Source: Opitutus sp. GAS368
GTDB taxonomy: Bacteria > Verrucomicrobiota > Verrucomicrobiia > Opitutales > Opitutaceae
Length of the DNA stretch: 60,262 nucleotides
Assembly (NCBI GenBank): GCA_945903545.1
Contig: CAMDOO010000007.1
Location: forward strand, 1-60,262
Direction of reading: 5' to 3'
Shown: one piece after another, positions 8,046 to 16,191 of the stretch
Numbering within the stretch: position 1 is the first letter of the stretch
Layout: the number at the start of each line of letters is the position of its first letter
The notes under the pieces: model-generated
What the model was told of the DNA's origin: nothing
The model's database searches: none
The model's input: the letters and a program-made list of their open reading frames with translations, nothing else
Position numbers and translations under genes: made by a program

Positions 8046-10505
8046 CTAGAAACCATCCCAGCTCCACAGACCGCAGCCCAGGGCCGGCAGGAAGAGCTCC
8101 CGCTCGACGCGCTGGCGCGCCCCCGGGCCCTCGGCACCGTGGAAGACGTCGGCATTCGCGACCTGACGCCAGTTGCCGGCGGCAATCTCGTCGTCCAGGG
8201 TGATGCAGGTCTCGCGGTAGGTCGGGTTGACGGCGAAGAGCAATTGCTGGCCGCCTTGGGAGCGGTCGGCGTTGTACACGACCGCCGCCGCGGTCGAATC
8301 CGGTGTGAAGAAGAACCGGAAAAAACCCTCCGTCGACCGGTTGTAATGCCGCAACAGCCGGCCCGCCTCACTGCGGCGGAAGGCGATCCAGGCCGCAAAA
8401 TAGGCATGGGTGCCCGGGAAGCGGTGCAGCCGCCGGTAATCGAGCGCGTTGAGGTCGCCGCGCAGGTAGGTGTTGTTCACCCCATGCTTCGAGCGCAGGA
8501 AGTCCTGGCCGGCCGCGATCATGGGGATGCCGATCGACGCGAACAGGATCGCCGCCATGAGATGGGTCCGCCGCCGGTCGTTGTCCGTCACCGTGTGGCC
8601 GCTGCCGTTCTTGTTCTCCGTGATCTGGTCGATCCAGCAGGTGTCGTCATGCGATTCCGTGTAATTCACGGTCTGGGCCGGCCACTTGGCGAAATACCAG
8701 GGCGAGCCGCGGAGGAAATACTCGAACTGCTCCCGGCTCGCACCGCCCCGGACGTAATCGCGCAGAAAATTACGGTAGCCGTCGTTCCAGGAGGCGTAAC
8801 CCGTGTCGCGCAGCGCACCGGCGATGTGGCCGCGGAAGCTCCAGGGTTCGGCGATCAGGATCACGTCGGGCTTCACCTGCTTGACCCGCCGCTCGATGTC
8901 GACCAGCACGTCGCGGCCGATCAACTCGGCCAGGTCGAGCCGGAAGCCGTCCACGCCGTAGGTCTCGACGAGGTGGATCAGGCTGTCCGCGATCAGGCGC
9001 CGCGCCATCGCCGACCGGCAGCGAAGGTCGTTGCCGCAGCCGCTCCAGTTCGTCAGCTGGCCGGTGTTGTCGACCTCGAAGTAGTACAACGGGTCGATCA
9101 GCATCAGGTGCGCCGGTTCACCGACATGATTGTAGACCACGTCGAGGATCACCGCGATGCCGCGCCGGTGCAGGGCGCGCACGAGGTCCTGAAGCTCCTT
9201 CACGCCAGAGCCGGTCGCGGGGTCGAGGCTGTAGCCGCTCTCGGGCGCGAAGTAACTGTTGGTCATGTAACCCCAGTGGTATTCCTCCCGGGTCTGGTTA
9301 TCGAATTCCTGCACCGGCTGCAGTTCGACGGCGTTCACCCCGAGCTGGGAGAGGTAGAAATCCGGGCTCTCCACCCACTTCGTCAGCCCGGTGAACCCGA
9401 GCCGCTCCTCGTCCGTCAGCGCCACCGGGGCCTTCGCGACCAGGTCGCGCACGTGGGCCTCGGCGATGACCAGGTCCTGCCAGGCCGGGGTCCGGAAGGC
9501 GCGGTCGCCGGGACCGATCCGGGACCGATCCAGCACGATGCCCGGGCCGTCCCGGCCGACACTCGCCAGTGCATAGGGATCGAGGATCCGTGACTCGGGA
9601 TGGAAGCTCCCGTGGATATCGTTGGGGCCCGCCACCGAGTACCAATAGAACCAGCCGTGCATGTTGCCATCGAGGGCGATTTCCCAGGCGCCGCGCCAGA
9701 CCCCATCGGCCTCCGGCTGCCGGTCCAAGGCGTAGCGGTGCGGCAGCGCCGTGCCGGCGAGGTCCTCGCAGACCGCGAGCCCGACCCGCTGCGCCCGCGG
9801 GGCGAAAAGCCGGAACACCGTCACGTCTTCCTCGACGATCGCCCCGAGGGGATGCTCCGTCGCAAGCTCGTGGAAAAACGCCCCGGGCCGCAGCGGGACG
9901 AGCGAGTGGTGCTCGTCCCCCCACCCGACGGTCCAGGCCTGCGTCAGGTCGAGCGGCTCGCCCAGCTTGAAACCGAAGAGGTGACGGCCCGTGCGCGTGG
10001 CATCGAAGAGATAGTTGACGTTGCCGCCCTCGTCGCGGACCTCGTTCGGCGCGGCGGCCGGGACCGGCAACCATTGCCCGCGGGCGGTCGCAAACTTGAA
10101 CCGGTGCTCGGTTTGGAAACGCCCGGTCGGGCCCGACCAGACCAGCGCCGGCTCGCCCGCAATCACCCCCGGCACGAGGCACCACTCCTCCTGCCCGATC
10201 GCCTGGGACCAGCCGTTAAAGTCGCCCGCGAGGTAGACGACCTCATGCGCCGGATCGAGCTCCGGGTAGCGGGCCAGCGGAATGAAAAAACAGACCTCGC
10301 CCGCCGCGTTGACGAAATAGCCGCTTTCCCGGCCGAACAGAGTTTCCGGCAGCGGGGCCAGTTTTGCCATCACCACGCAGACCTCCTCGCGGCAGATCGC
10401 CAGAGGAGGCGCGTGGCGCGCCCGCCAGTCGTGGCGGAGCTCGATCACGCCGGAATTCGGGGACTCGAGCCAGGCTTGGGAGATCGGATGCTGACGCGGA
10501 GCCAT
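8046..10505 (-). CDS. GH13 alpha-amylase-family enzyme, pullulanase/debranching type
   Basis: The 819-residue protein has N-terminal CBM48-like beta-sandwich segments (about 60-330, VYLAGDFNGW) and then a GH13 catalytic barrel. The four conserved regions are present: DVVYNH (about 455), GFRLDLAEL with the nucleophile Asp near 523, IAEPW with the acid Glu near 551, and NYTESHDD with the transition-state Asp near 619. It likely hydrolyses alpha-1,6 or alpha-1,4 links in glycogen, starch or pullulan; the exact specificity cannot be read from the sequence. No signal peptide is evident, which fits a cytoplasmic glycogen role. It is a single gene, and an ATG at about 10370 (MAKLAPLP) is an alternative start. 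Confidence 0.88.
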   Translation of the reverse strand: MAPRQHPISQAWLESPNSGVIELRHDWRARHAPPLAICREEVCVVMAKLAPLPETLFGRESGYFVNAAGEVCFFIPLARYPELDPAHEVVYLAGDFNGWSQAIGQEEWCLVPGVIAGEPALVWSGPTGRFQTEHRFKFATARGQWLPVPAAAPNEVRDEGGNVNYLFDATRTGRHLFGFKLGEPLDLTQAWTVGWGDEHHSLVPLRPGAFFHELATEHPLGAIVEEDVTVFRLFAPRAQRVGLAVCEDLAGTALPHRYALDRQPEADGVWRGAWEIALDGNMHGWFYWYSVAGPNDIHGSFHPESRILDPYALASVGRDGPGIVLDRSRIGPGDRAFRTPAWQDLVIAEAHVRDLVAKAPVALTDEERLGFTGLTKWVESPDFYLSQLGVNAVELQPVQEFDNQTREEYHWGYMTNSYFAPESGYSLDPATGSGVKELQDLVRALHRRGIAVILDVVYNHVGEPAHLMLIDPLYYFEVDNTGQLTNWSGCGNDLRCRSAMARRLIADSLIHLVETYGVDGFRLDLAELIGRDVLVDIERRVKQVKPDVILIAEPWSFRGHIAGALRDTGYASWNDGYRNFLRDYVRGGASREQFEYFLRGSPWYFAKWPAQTVNYTESHDDTCWIDQITENKNGSGHTVTDNDRRRTHLMAAILFASIGIPMIAAGQDFLRSKHGVNNTYLRGDLNALDYRRLHRFPGTHAYFAAWIAFRRSEAGRLLRHYNRSTEGFFRFFFTPDSTAAAVVYNADRSQGGQQLLFAVNPTYRETCITLDDEIAAGNWRQVANADVFHGAEGPGARQRVERELFLPALGCGLWSWDGF

Positions 10506-10575
10506 GAAAGATACTGAGCATTCCCCGGGCCGGGTTCACGACAAGCTGGAACTCGGGCAGCATCCGCCGCCATCC

Positions 10576-10710
10576 CGGTAGGGCGGCGACTCCGCTCGCC
10601 GCCGGGCTCGCAGGGTCACCGCTTGCGGCGGACCTGGATCGGGATCCGGCCCTGCGCAAGCGCAGGCCGTGCAATTCATCCCGGCGCGGACGGAGTCCGC
10701 GCCCTACCGG
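10576..10710. repeat. Family F composite inverted repeat upstream of mnmA
   Basis: The region begins CGGTAGGGCGGCGACTCCGC and ends CGGAGTCCGCGCCCTACCGG, with internal palindromes such as CCTGCGCAAGCGCAGG. Its outer ends are inverted copies. Single arms of the same family occur at 2676-2704, 29919-29945 and 54433-54461. The rest of the 284-base gap between the divergent GH13 and mnmA genes shows no gene. Confidence 0.75.
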
Positions 10711-10789
10711 CAGAACATCGAAGATCCCGAAATGTGCCCGATTTGATTGCGACCGGGGTGCTCCCTGTCCCATCAATTCAACCCCTTCC

Positions 10790-11929
10790 ATGGCCACCCG
10801 CGAAAAGATCCTCGTCGCGCTCTCCGGCGGCGTCGACAGCTCCGTCGCCGCGCTTCTGCTCAAGCAGCAGGGCCACGACGTGAGCGCGGCCTACATGAAG
10901 AACTGGATCAATGAGGACAATATCATCGGCGATTGTCCCTGGCAGCAGGACATCGTCGATGCCCGGGCGGTGGCGGAGCGGATCGGCATTCCCTTCGAGG
11001 TCGTGAACCTGATGCGGGAATACCGCGAGAAGGTCGTCGCCTACCTGCTCGACGGTTACGCCCGGGGGCTAACGCCCAACCCGGACATCATGTGCAACCG
11101 GGAGATCAAGTTCGGCGTGTTGCTCCAGTGGGCCCGCGAACATGGCTACACGGCCGTTGCGACCGGACACTATGCGCGGAGGATGGAAACAGAGGCAGGG
11201 GCGGCTGTCCCTAGCCACCCTGGTTCGGAAGGGCGCGTGGGACACGCGCCCCTACCTTCCTTCGACCTCCTTGAGGGTGCCGACAAGAACAAGGACCAGT
11301 CCTATTTCCTCGCCCTGCTCCACCAGGACCAGATCCGCGCGGCGCGATTTCCCATCGGTCATCTGGCGAAGCCCGAGTTGCGGCGACTGGCGCGCGAGGC
11401 CGGACTGCCGACGGCGGACAAGAAGGACAGCCAGGGCATCTGCTTCATCGGCGAGGTGAAGATGCAGGATTTCCTCCGCACCTATGTACCCGACCGCCCG
11501 GGCCCGATCGTCCGCGCCGCCGACGGCCGCGAGCTCGGCCACCACCGCGGACTGCACTATTATACCCTGGGCCAGCGCCGCGGCATCGGCGTCCCCTCGA
11601 ACGCCGACCACGAGAACTACGTCGTCACCGGCAAACGGGCCGCGGACAATGCGCTGCTCGTCGCGTTCGACCATCCGGAAGCCCCCGGCCTCTTCCAATG
11701 CGAGGTGCGCGTGCACAGTCTCAGCTGGACCCGCGATCCCATCACGACCTTGAGGACCCTCGAGGGCCGCGTCCGCTACCGCGACCCGCGGGTGGGATTG
11801 ACGATCACGCCCGAGGGCGGAGGCACCGCCCTGATCACGTTCGCCGAGCCGCAGCGCGCCCTCGCCAGCGGACAGATCCTCGCGCTCTACGAAGCCGAGC
11901 GGCTGCTCGGTGGCGGGGTGTATGTGTAG
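10790..11929 (+). CDS. mnmA: tRNA-specific 2-thiouridylase
   Basis: The 379-residue enzyme adds sulfur to U34 of Lys, Glu and Gln tRNAs using ATP. The PP-loop SGGVDSS (12-18) and both catalytic cysteines, Cys102 in [13 protein letters not shown] and Cys218 in SQGICFIG, are intact, as is the [12 protein letters not shown] segment. Between YARRME and the LLEGADKN segment, residues about 135-157 are encoded by a reversed copy of dispersed repeat family B; standard MnmA proteins have only a short variable loop here. Because the insert is in frame and lies between conserved segments, the enzyme may still fold. The gene is convergent with fcl. Confidence 0.95.
   Translation: MATREKILVALSGGVDSSVAALLLKQQGHDVSAAYMKNWINEDNIIGDCPWQQDIVDARAVAERIGIPFEVVNLMREYREKVVAYLLDGYARGLTPNPDIMCNREIKFGVLLQWAREHGYTAVATGHYARRMETEAGAAVPSHPGSEGRVGHAPLPSFDLLEGADKNKDQSYFLALLHQDQIRAARFPIGHLAKPELRRLAREAGLPTADKKDSQGICFIGEVKMQDFLRTYVPDRPGPIVRAADGRELGHHRGLHYYTLGQRRGIGVPSNADHENYVVTGKRAADNALLVAFDHPEAPGLFQCEVRVHSLSWTRDPITTLRTLEGRVRYRDPRVGLTITPEGGGTALITFAEPQRALASGQILALYEAERLLGGGVYV
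11193..11258. repeat. Family B element inside mnmA (reverse orientation)
   Basis: Read on the minus strand this is GGTAGGGGCGCGTGTCCC, ACGCGCCC, a short centre, then GGCTAGGGACAGCCGCCCCT: the same two-hairpin order as the intergenic copies at 5327, 33053 and 58148 but with a spacer of only about a dozen bases. It is a multiple of three in effect and adds about 22 codons to mnmA. Confidence 0.85.
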
Positions 11930-11940
11930 GCAGGGGCCGA

Positions 11941-12001
11941 CGTCCCGGCGGCCCGGGTCGGCGGAATCAAAGGCGGTCAGGGACAACGACCCGCCGGGAC
12001 G
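11941..12001. repeat. Inverted repeat between mnmA and fcl (family N)
   Basis: CGTCCCGGCGG at 11941-11951 is exactly matched by its reverse complement CCGCCGGGACG at 11991-12001, with 39 nt between. It lies between two convergent genes and may act as a bidirectional transcription barrier. Confidence 0.7.
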
Positions 12002-12022
12002 ACGGGCACTACCTCAAACCAC

Positions 12023-12958
12023 TCAGGTCCGCAGCGTCCCGGACGCCTGCTCCGTAAGGAACGAGGCGTAGGTTTTCTCCATGCCCTCGCGCAGGCCGAG
12101 GCGGGCCTTCCAGCCCAACTGAGCGAGGCGCGTGACATCCAGCAGCTTGCGGGGCGTGCCGTCGGGCTTCGAGGCATCCCAGGTGATCCGGCCCTTAAAA
12201 CCCGTCACCGCGGCGACGCACTCGGTCAGCTCGCGAATCGTGACATCCGTGCCCGTGCCCACGTTGATCCAATCGGGCGGGTCCTTCAGGTTAAGCAGAA
12301 AGGCGCAGGCATCGGCCAGGTCGTCGACGTGCAGGAACTCGCGCTTCGGCGTGCCGGAACCCCAGGCGGTGACCTCAGGCCGGCCGGCGAGCTTCGCCTC
12401 GTGGAAGCGCCGGATCAGCGCCGGCAGCACGTGTGAGTTCTGGGCGTGGTAGTTGTCGCCCGGGCCGTAGAGGTTCGTCGGCATCGCCGAGTAGAACAGC
12501 ACGCCGTGCTGCTTGCGGTAGTACTGGCAGAGCTTGAGCCCGGCGATCTTGGCGATGGCGTAGGCCTCGTTGGTCGGCTCCAGAGCACTCGTGAGGAGGC
12601 AATCCTCGGGCATCGGCTGCGGCGCGAGCTTGGGATAGATGCAGGAGCTGCCGAGGAACAGCAGGCGCGGCACCTTGTGCTTGAAGGCCGCCCCGATGGT
12701 GTTCGACGCGATTGCAAGGTTCTCAAAGAGGAAGTCGGCCGGATAGGTGTTGTTGGCATGGATGCCACCGACCTTGGCCGCGGCCACGATAACGACGTCC
12801 GGCTTCTCCGCCCCGACGAGTGCATCCACGGCGGCCTGATTATTGAGGTCCACCTCGCGCCGCGTGCGCAGGACGAGCGTCACACCCGCCTCCCGCTGGA
12901 AACGGCGCACCAGCGCCGACCCGACCATCCCCTGGTGACCTGCGATGTAGAGCTTCAT
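12023..12958 (-). CDS. fcl: GDP-L-fucose synthase
   Basis: The 311-residue short-chain dehydrogenase epimerises and reduces GDP-4-keto-6-deoxymannose to GDP-L-fucose with NADPH. The nucleotide-binding motif GHQGMVGSA is at residues 7-15; the catalytic Ser is in [10 protein letters not shown] (about 105) and Tyr133/Lys137 are in YAIAKIAG. Length is typical for the family. It is the second gene of a gmd-fcl pair, 109 nt downstream of gmd with a family H repeat between them. The product feeds fucosylated surface polysaccharide; no glycosyltransferase is near. Confidence 0.96.
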   Translation of the reverse strand: MKLYIAGHQGMVGSALVRRFQREAGVTLVLRTRREVDLNNQAAVDALVGAEKPDVVIVAAAKVGGIHANNTYPADFLFENLAIASNTIGAAFKHKVPRLLFLGSSCIYPKLAPQPMPEDCLLTSALEPTNEAYAIAKIAGLKLCQYYRKQHGVLFYSAMPTNLYGPGDNYHAQNSHVLPALIRRFHEAKLAGRPEVTAWGSGTPKREFLHVDDLADACAFLLNLKDPPDWINVGTGTDVTIRELTECVAAVTGFKGRITWDASKPDGTPRKLLDVTRLAQLGWKARLGLREGMEKTYASFLTEQASGTLRT

Positions 12959-12960
12959 GA

Positions 12961-13066
12961 TCGAGTAGCGAGTAGCCAGTAATGAGTAGCGGGTAGCAGA
13001 TGGCGAGCAGGCGATCCCGTTGTCGTTCGGATGCTCGCTACTCGCTACCCCCTACTCGCTCCTTGA
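12961..13066. repeat. Family H inverted repeat (gmd-fcl gap)
   Basis: Repeated GAGTAGCGAGTAGC-type words on one side (about 12961-13005) face their complement, GCTCGCTACTCGCTACCCCC and CTACTCGCTCC, on the other (13032-13062). Each arm is itself a degenerate tandem of a GAGTAGC-like unit. The element fills the whole gap between the two genes. Confidence 0.8.
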
Positions 13067-13067
13067 T

Positions 13068-14084
13068 TCAAAGTTTGGGCAGCTGCGCGATCTGGGCCTC
13101 GCGCTTGGCAAGCTCGAGGTCGTGGTCGACCATGATCTTCACGAGCTCCTTGAAGCGGACCTTGGGTTCCCAGCCGAGCTGCTGGCGGGCCTTGGCCGGG
13201 TCGCCGATCAGGAGCTCGACCTCCGCGGGGCGCTCGTAGCGTTCGTCGTACTTGACGTGCTTCTGCCAATCGAGGCCGAGCAGGCCGAAGGTCTCCTGGC
13301 AGAACTCCTTCACGCTGTGGGTCTCGTTGGTCGCCACCACGTAGTCGTCGGGTTTGTCCTGCTGCAGCATCAGCCACATCATCTCCACATACTCCTTGGC
13401 GTAACCCCAGTCGCGCTGGGCATCGAGGTTGCCGAGGTAAATGGAGTCCTGCAGGCCCAGCTTGATGCGGGTGGCGGCGCGCGTGATCTTCCGGGTCACG
13501 AAGGTCTCGCCGCGGCGGGGCGACTCGTGGTTGAAGAGGATGCCGTTGCTCGCGTGGAGATTGTAGCTCTCGCGGTAGTTCACCGTGAGCCAGTAGGCGT
13601 AGACCTTGGCGCAGCCATAGGGCGAACGCGGCCAGAACGGGGTGGTCTCGACCTGGGGCACCTGCTGGACCTTGCCGAACATCTCGGAGGACGAGGCCTG
13701 GTAATAGCGGACTTTCTTCACCAGCCCGGCCTCGCGGATCGCCTCGAGGATACGGAGGGAGCCGAGGCCGTCGACGTCACCGGTGTATTCCGGGATGTCG
13801 AAGGAGACCCGGACATGCGACTGGGCCCCGAGGTTGTAGATTTCATCCGGCTGGAGCGCGTAGAGCAGCTTCACCATCTGAGTCGAGTCGGCGAGGTCGC
13901 CGTAGTGCAGGTGCAGGCGCACGCCGTTGACGTGCGGGTCACGGTAGAGGTGGTCGATCCGGCTGGTGTTGAAGGTCGAGGCGCGGCGGATGACGCCGTG
14001 GACCTCATAGCCTTTATCCAGCAGCAGTTCGGCCAGATAGGAGCCGTCCTGGCCCGTGATTCCCGTGATGAGTGCTTTTTTCAT
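13068..14084 (-). CDS. gmd: GDP-mannose 4,6-dehydratase
   Basis: The 338-residue enzyme converts GDP-D-mannose to GDP-4-keto-6-deoxy-D-mannose. The NADP-binding [16 protein letters not shown] is at 8-23, the catalytic Ser/Glu in QASSSEMFG (about 131-136), and Tyr156/Lys160 in [10 protein letters not shown], followed by the [17 protein letters not shown] substrate-binding segment. Length and motif order are standard. It is the first gene of the gmd-fcl pair, so the promoter should be in 14085-14165. Confidence 0.97.
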   Translation of the reverse strand: MKKALITGITGQDGSYLAELLLDKGYEVHGVIRRASTFNTSRIDHLYRDPHVNGVRLHLHYGDLADSTQMVKLLYALQPDEIYNLGAQSHVRVSFDIPEYTGDVDGLGSLRILEAIREAGLVKKVRYYQASSSEMFGKVQQVPQVETTPFWPRSPYGCAKVYAYWLTVNYRESYNLHASNGILFNHESPRRGETFVTRKITRAATRIKLGLQDSIYLGNLDAQRDWGYAKEYVEMMWLMLQQDKPDDYVVATNETHSVKEFCQETFGLLGLDWQKHVKYDERYERPAEVELLIGDPAKARQQLGWEPKVRFKELVKIMVDHDLELAKREAQIAQLPKL

Positions 14085-14173
14085 GCAGCGAAGGGAGCGA
14101 CAAAAGGATCAGGAAAGTGGCCGGGCAAGCCTCTAGAACGGTGTGGCCACAGATTCCGTCGGGGGCACGCCAC

Positions 14174-14204
14174 AAAAAAAGCCGGGCCTTGCGGCCCGGC
14201 TTTT
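14174..14204 (-). terminator. Intrinsic terminator of the cupredoxin gene
   Basis: On the minus strand AAGCCGGGCC, a GCAA loop and GGCCCGGCTT are followed by a run of T, a textbook rho-independent terminator. It separates the cupredoxin gene from gmd, which is transcribed in the same direction. Confidence 0.92.
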
Positions 14205-14227
14205 CCGGCAAGTGATGTCTGAACCGA

Positions 14228-14695
14228 TTACTTGACGGTCAGAGTGCCCTTCATGCCGAGCAGGAAGTGCGACGGGAAGGAGCAGACGTAGGGATAGTCA
14301 CCCTTCTCGGTCGGAGCCTTGAAGGTCACCTCGGCGGTTTCCTTGCCGCCGATCAACTTGGTGAATGCGACAACCGCGGCCTTCTGGTCGGCCGGGATGA
14401 ACTCCGCGGCGGCGCCCGCGGCCGCGGCGGCGGCCGAGAAGGCGGCGGCATCGGTGCCGGCCTTCAGGAGCACCCAGTTGTGGCCCATGGCGAGCTTCGG
14501 CATCGAGCCGGAGTTCACGAGGACAACCTTGATCTCCTCGCCGGGGGCGGCGGTGATCGCGCTCACGTCAAACTTCATCGCCTCGTTGACGGTGATCGTG
14601 ACGACGCGCGGCGCAGCGGCGGCGCGAGCGGTGGAGGCGCCGACTGCGAGCAGGCCGGCGGCAATGCAAAGGAGGGAAAGGAGTTTGGATTTCAT
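14228..14695 (-). CDS. Azurin-like type 1 copper protein, exported
   Basis: The 155-residue protein has a signal peptide (about 1-25, ending ARA-AAA) and an azurin-type fold. The four copper ligands can be placed: His72 in MGHNWV, Cys138 in YVCSF, His143 and Met148 with azurin spacing C-x4-H-x4-M. An Ala-rich stretch (about 83-98) lies where azurin has its helical flap. It probably shuttles electrons in the periplasm. It is divergent from the cytochrome oxidase cluster, and a CuA oxidase is a natural acceptor, although the partnership is inference. It is a single gene with its own terminator. Confidence 0.93.
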   Translation of the reverse strand: MKSKLLSLLCIAAGLLAVGASTARAAAAPRVVTITVNEAMKFDVSAITAAPGEEIKVVLVNSGSMPKLAMGHNWVLLKAGTDAAAFSAAAAAAGAAAEFIPADQKAAVVAFTKLIGGKETAEVTFKAPTEKGDYPYVCSFPSHFLLGMKGTLTVK

Positions 14696-14929
14696 AGGTA
14701 GCGGAGAAGACCCTAGGCCGCGCCAAAGGTGGCACGCAAACGGGAAATTCTCTTGCGCCGGCTGCTTATACGGGAACGAAACCTCTTAATAGTGAATTCC
14801 TAGGCTTGCATGCGACGGCTACCACCGGATGCTCGCGGCGATTCCGGGCCGCATCCTGGATGTCTTTCCACCGCCCACCTGATTCGGCTACGTCGTGAAC
14901 CGGCGTGTCCGAATTTGTCGTTTCGCATC

Positions 14930-16174
14930 ATGCATTCACCCTTCCCTTCCCGTTTCTTCCGTCCCGTTTCGCAAATCCTGGCGTTCGCCAGCCTGATCCT
15001 CCTTTCCGGCTGCGACCTGAATTTCTGGAAGATGCAAGGGCATCAGACGACGATGATTGCCAACGGCCCGGTGGCCGCTTCGCAACTCAGTCTATTCTGG
15101 GTCACGGTGTGGGTGACGCTTGTCATCTTCATCATCGTCGGCGCGGTGCTCGCCTACGCCACGATCAAGTTCAAGGCCCGCAGCGATGCCGACGAGCACG
15201 CCGAGCCGCCGCCGCAGGGCCACGGCAACCCGATGGTGGAAATCGCCCTGATCGCCGCCTCCGTGTTCGCGCTGGTCATCATCTCGATCCCCACGCTGAA
15301 GGGCATCTGGTACACCCACGATGTTCCCGAGGCCCAGAAGGCCGACGCCTACAACATCACCGCCACCGGCTACCAGTGGTGGTTCAAGTTCGATTATCCC
15401 GAGAAGATTGATGGCGGCGCCGGCCTGGTCACGGGCAACGAGCTGGTGATCCCCGTCGGCCGTCCGATCCGCATCCAGCTTCGGACCGTGGATGTGATCC
15501 ATTCCTTCTGGGTCCCGAAGCTCGCCGGCAAGGTCGACATGATCCCGAACCGCGGGAACTTCCTCTGGCTGCAGGCCGACGCCCCGGGCTACTTTTGGGG
15601 CCAGTGCGCCGAGTACTGCGGCGACTCCCACGCCGTCATGCGCTTTCGCGTCGTGGCGCTCGCCCCGATGGAATTCGCCGCTTGGGTCGCCGCGCAAAAG
15701 GCCCCCGCCCGCAATGTCGCAGCCGCCGCCGGCGCCGCCCCCGGCCCCCGTCCCCAACTGGCCACCTTCAAGCAGAACGAGTACGGCTACTCCGAGAAGT
15801 GGGCCGACGGTTCCCCCATCAATCCCCTGCAGAACTGGGTCGACCAGCAGAAACCCGCGGCCACCGAGGACGCGGCCTTGATCGCCGAGGGCAAGGCGCT
15901 CTTCGGCACCAAGCTCTGCCTCGCCTGCCACACGATCCGCGGTCATGGCGCCCCCGGCATCGCCGGTCCCGATCTCACCCATGTCGGCTCCCGCACCACC
16001 GTGGCCGGAGGCCTGCTCGAGAACACCCCCGCCCAACTCGCCCGCTGGATCGCCCACCCCGAACTGGTGAAGCCGGGCAACAAGATGTACGCCTCCGGTT
16101 ACGTCCCAATGAACATCAAGGTCGCCGACGCTGAAGCCGTCGCCCTGGCCGCCTACCTCACGAGCCTCAAGTAA
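14930..16174 (+). CDS. coxB: Cytochrome c oxidase subunit II fused to cytochrome c (caa3 type)
   Basis: The 414-residue protein begins with a lipoprotein signal (LILLSGC, Cys28), two membrane helices (about 55-78 and 103-122), and a cupredoxin domain with the CuA ligands His191, Cys226, Glu228, Cys230, His234 and Met237. After a Pro/Ala linker comes a cytochrome c domain with CLACH (330-334) and a candidate axial Met386. The start at 14930 gives a proper lipoprotein signal; the frame is open further upstream to 14810 but that extension looks unlike the family. It is the first gene of coxB-coxA-coxC-subunit IV. Confidence 0.96.
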   Translation: MHSPFPSRFFRPVSQILAFASLILLSGCDLNFWKMQGHQTTMIANGPVAASQLSLFWVTVWVTLVIFIIVGAVLAYATIKFKARSDADEHAEPPPQGHGNPMVEIALIAASVFALVIISIPTLKGIWYTHDVPEAQKADAYNITATGYQWWFKFDYPEKIDGGAGLVTGNELVIPVGRPIRIQLRTVDVIHSFWVPKLAGKVDMIPNRGNFLWLQADAPGYFWGQCAEYCGDSHAVMRFRVVALAPMEFAAWVAAQKAPARNVAAAAGAAPGPRPQLATFKQNEYGYSEKWADGSPINPLQNWVDQQKPAATEDAALIAEGKALFGTKLCLACHTIRGHGAPGIAGPDLTHVGSRTTVAGGLLENTPAQLARWIAHPELVKPGNKMYASGYVPMNIKVADAEAVALAAYLTSLK

Positions 16175-16191
16175 ACGCCCCGACTCCCAAC

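Noticed and set aside
12961-13066. Possible CRISPR-like array in the gmd-fcl gap
   Set aside because: The GAGTAGC-type units are contiguous, degenerate and arranged as an inverted pair, without regular unique spacers.
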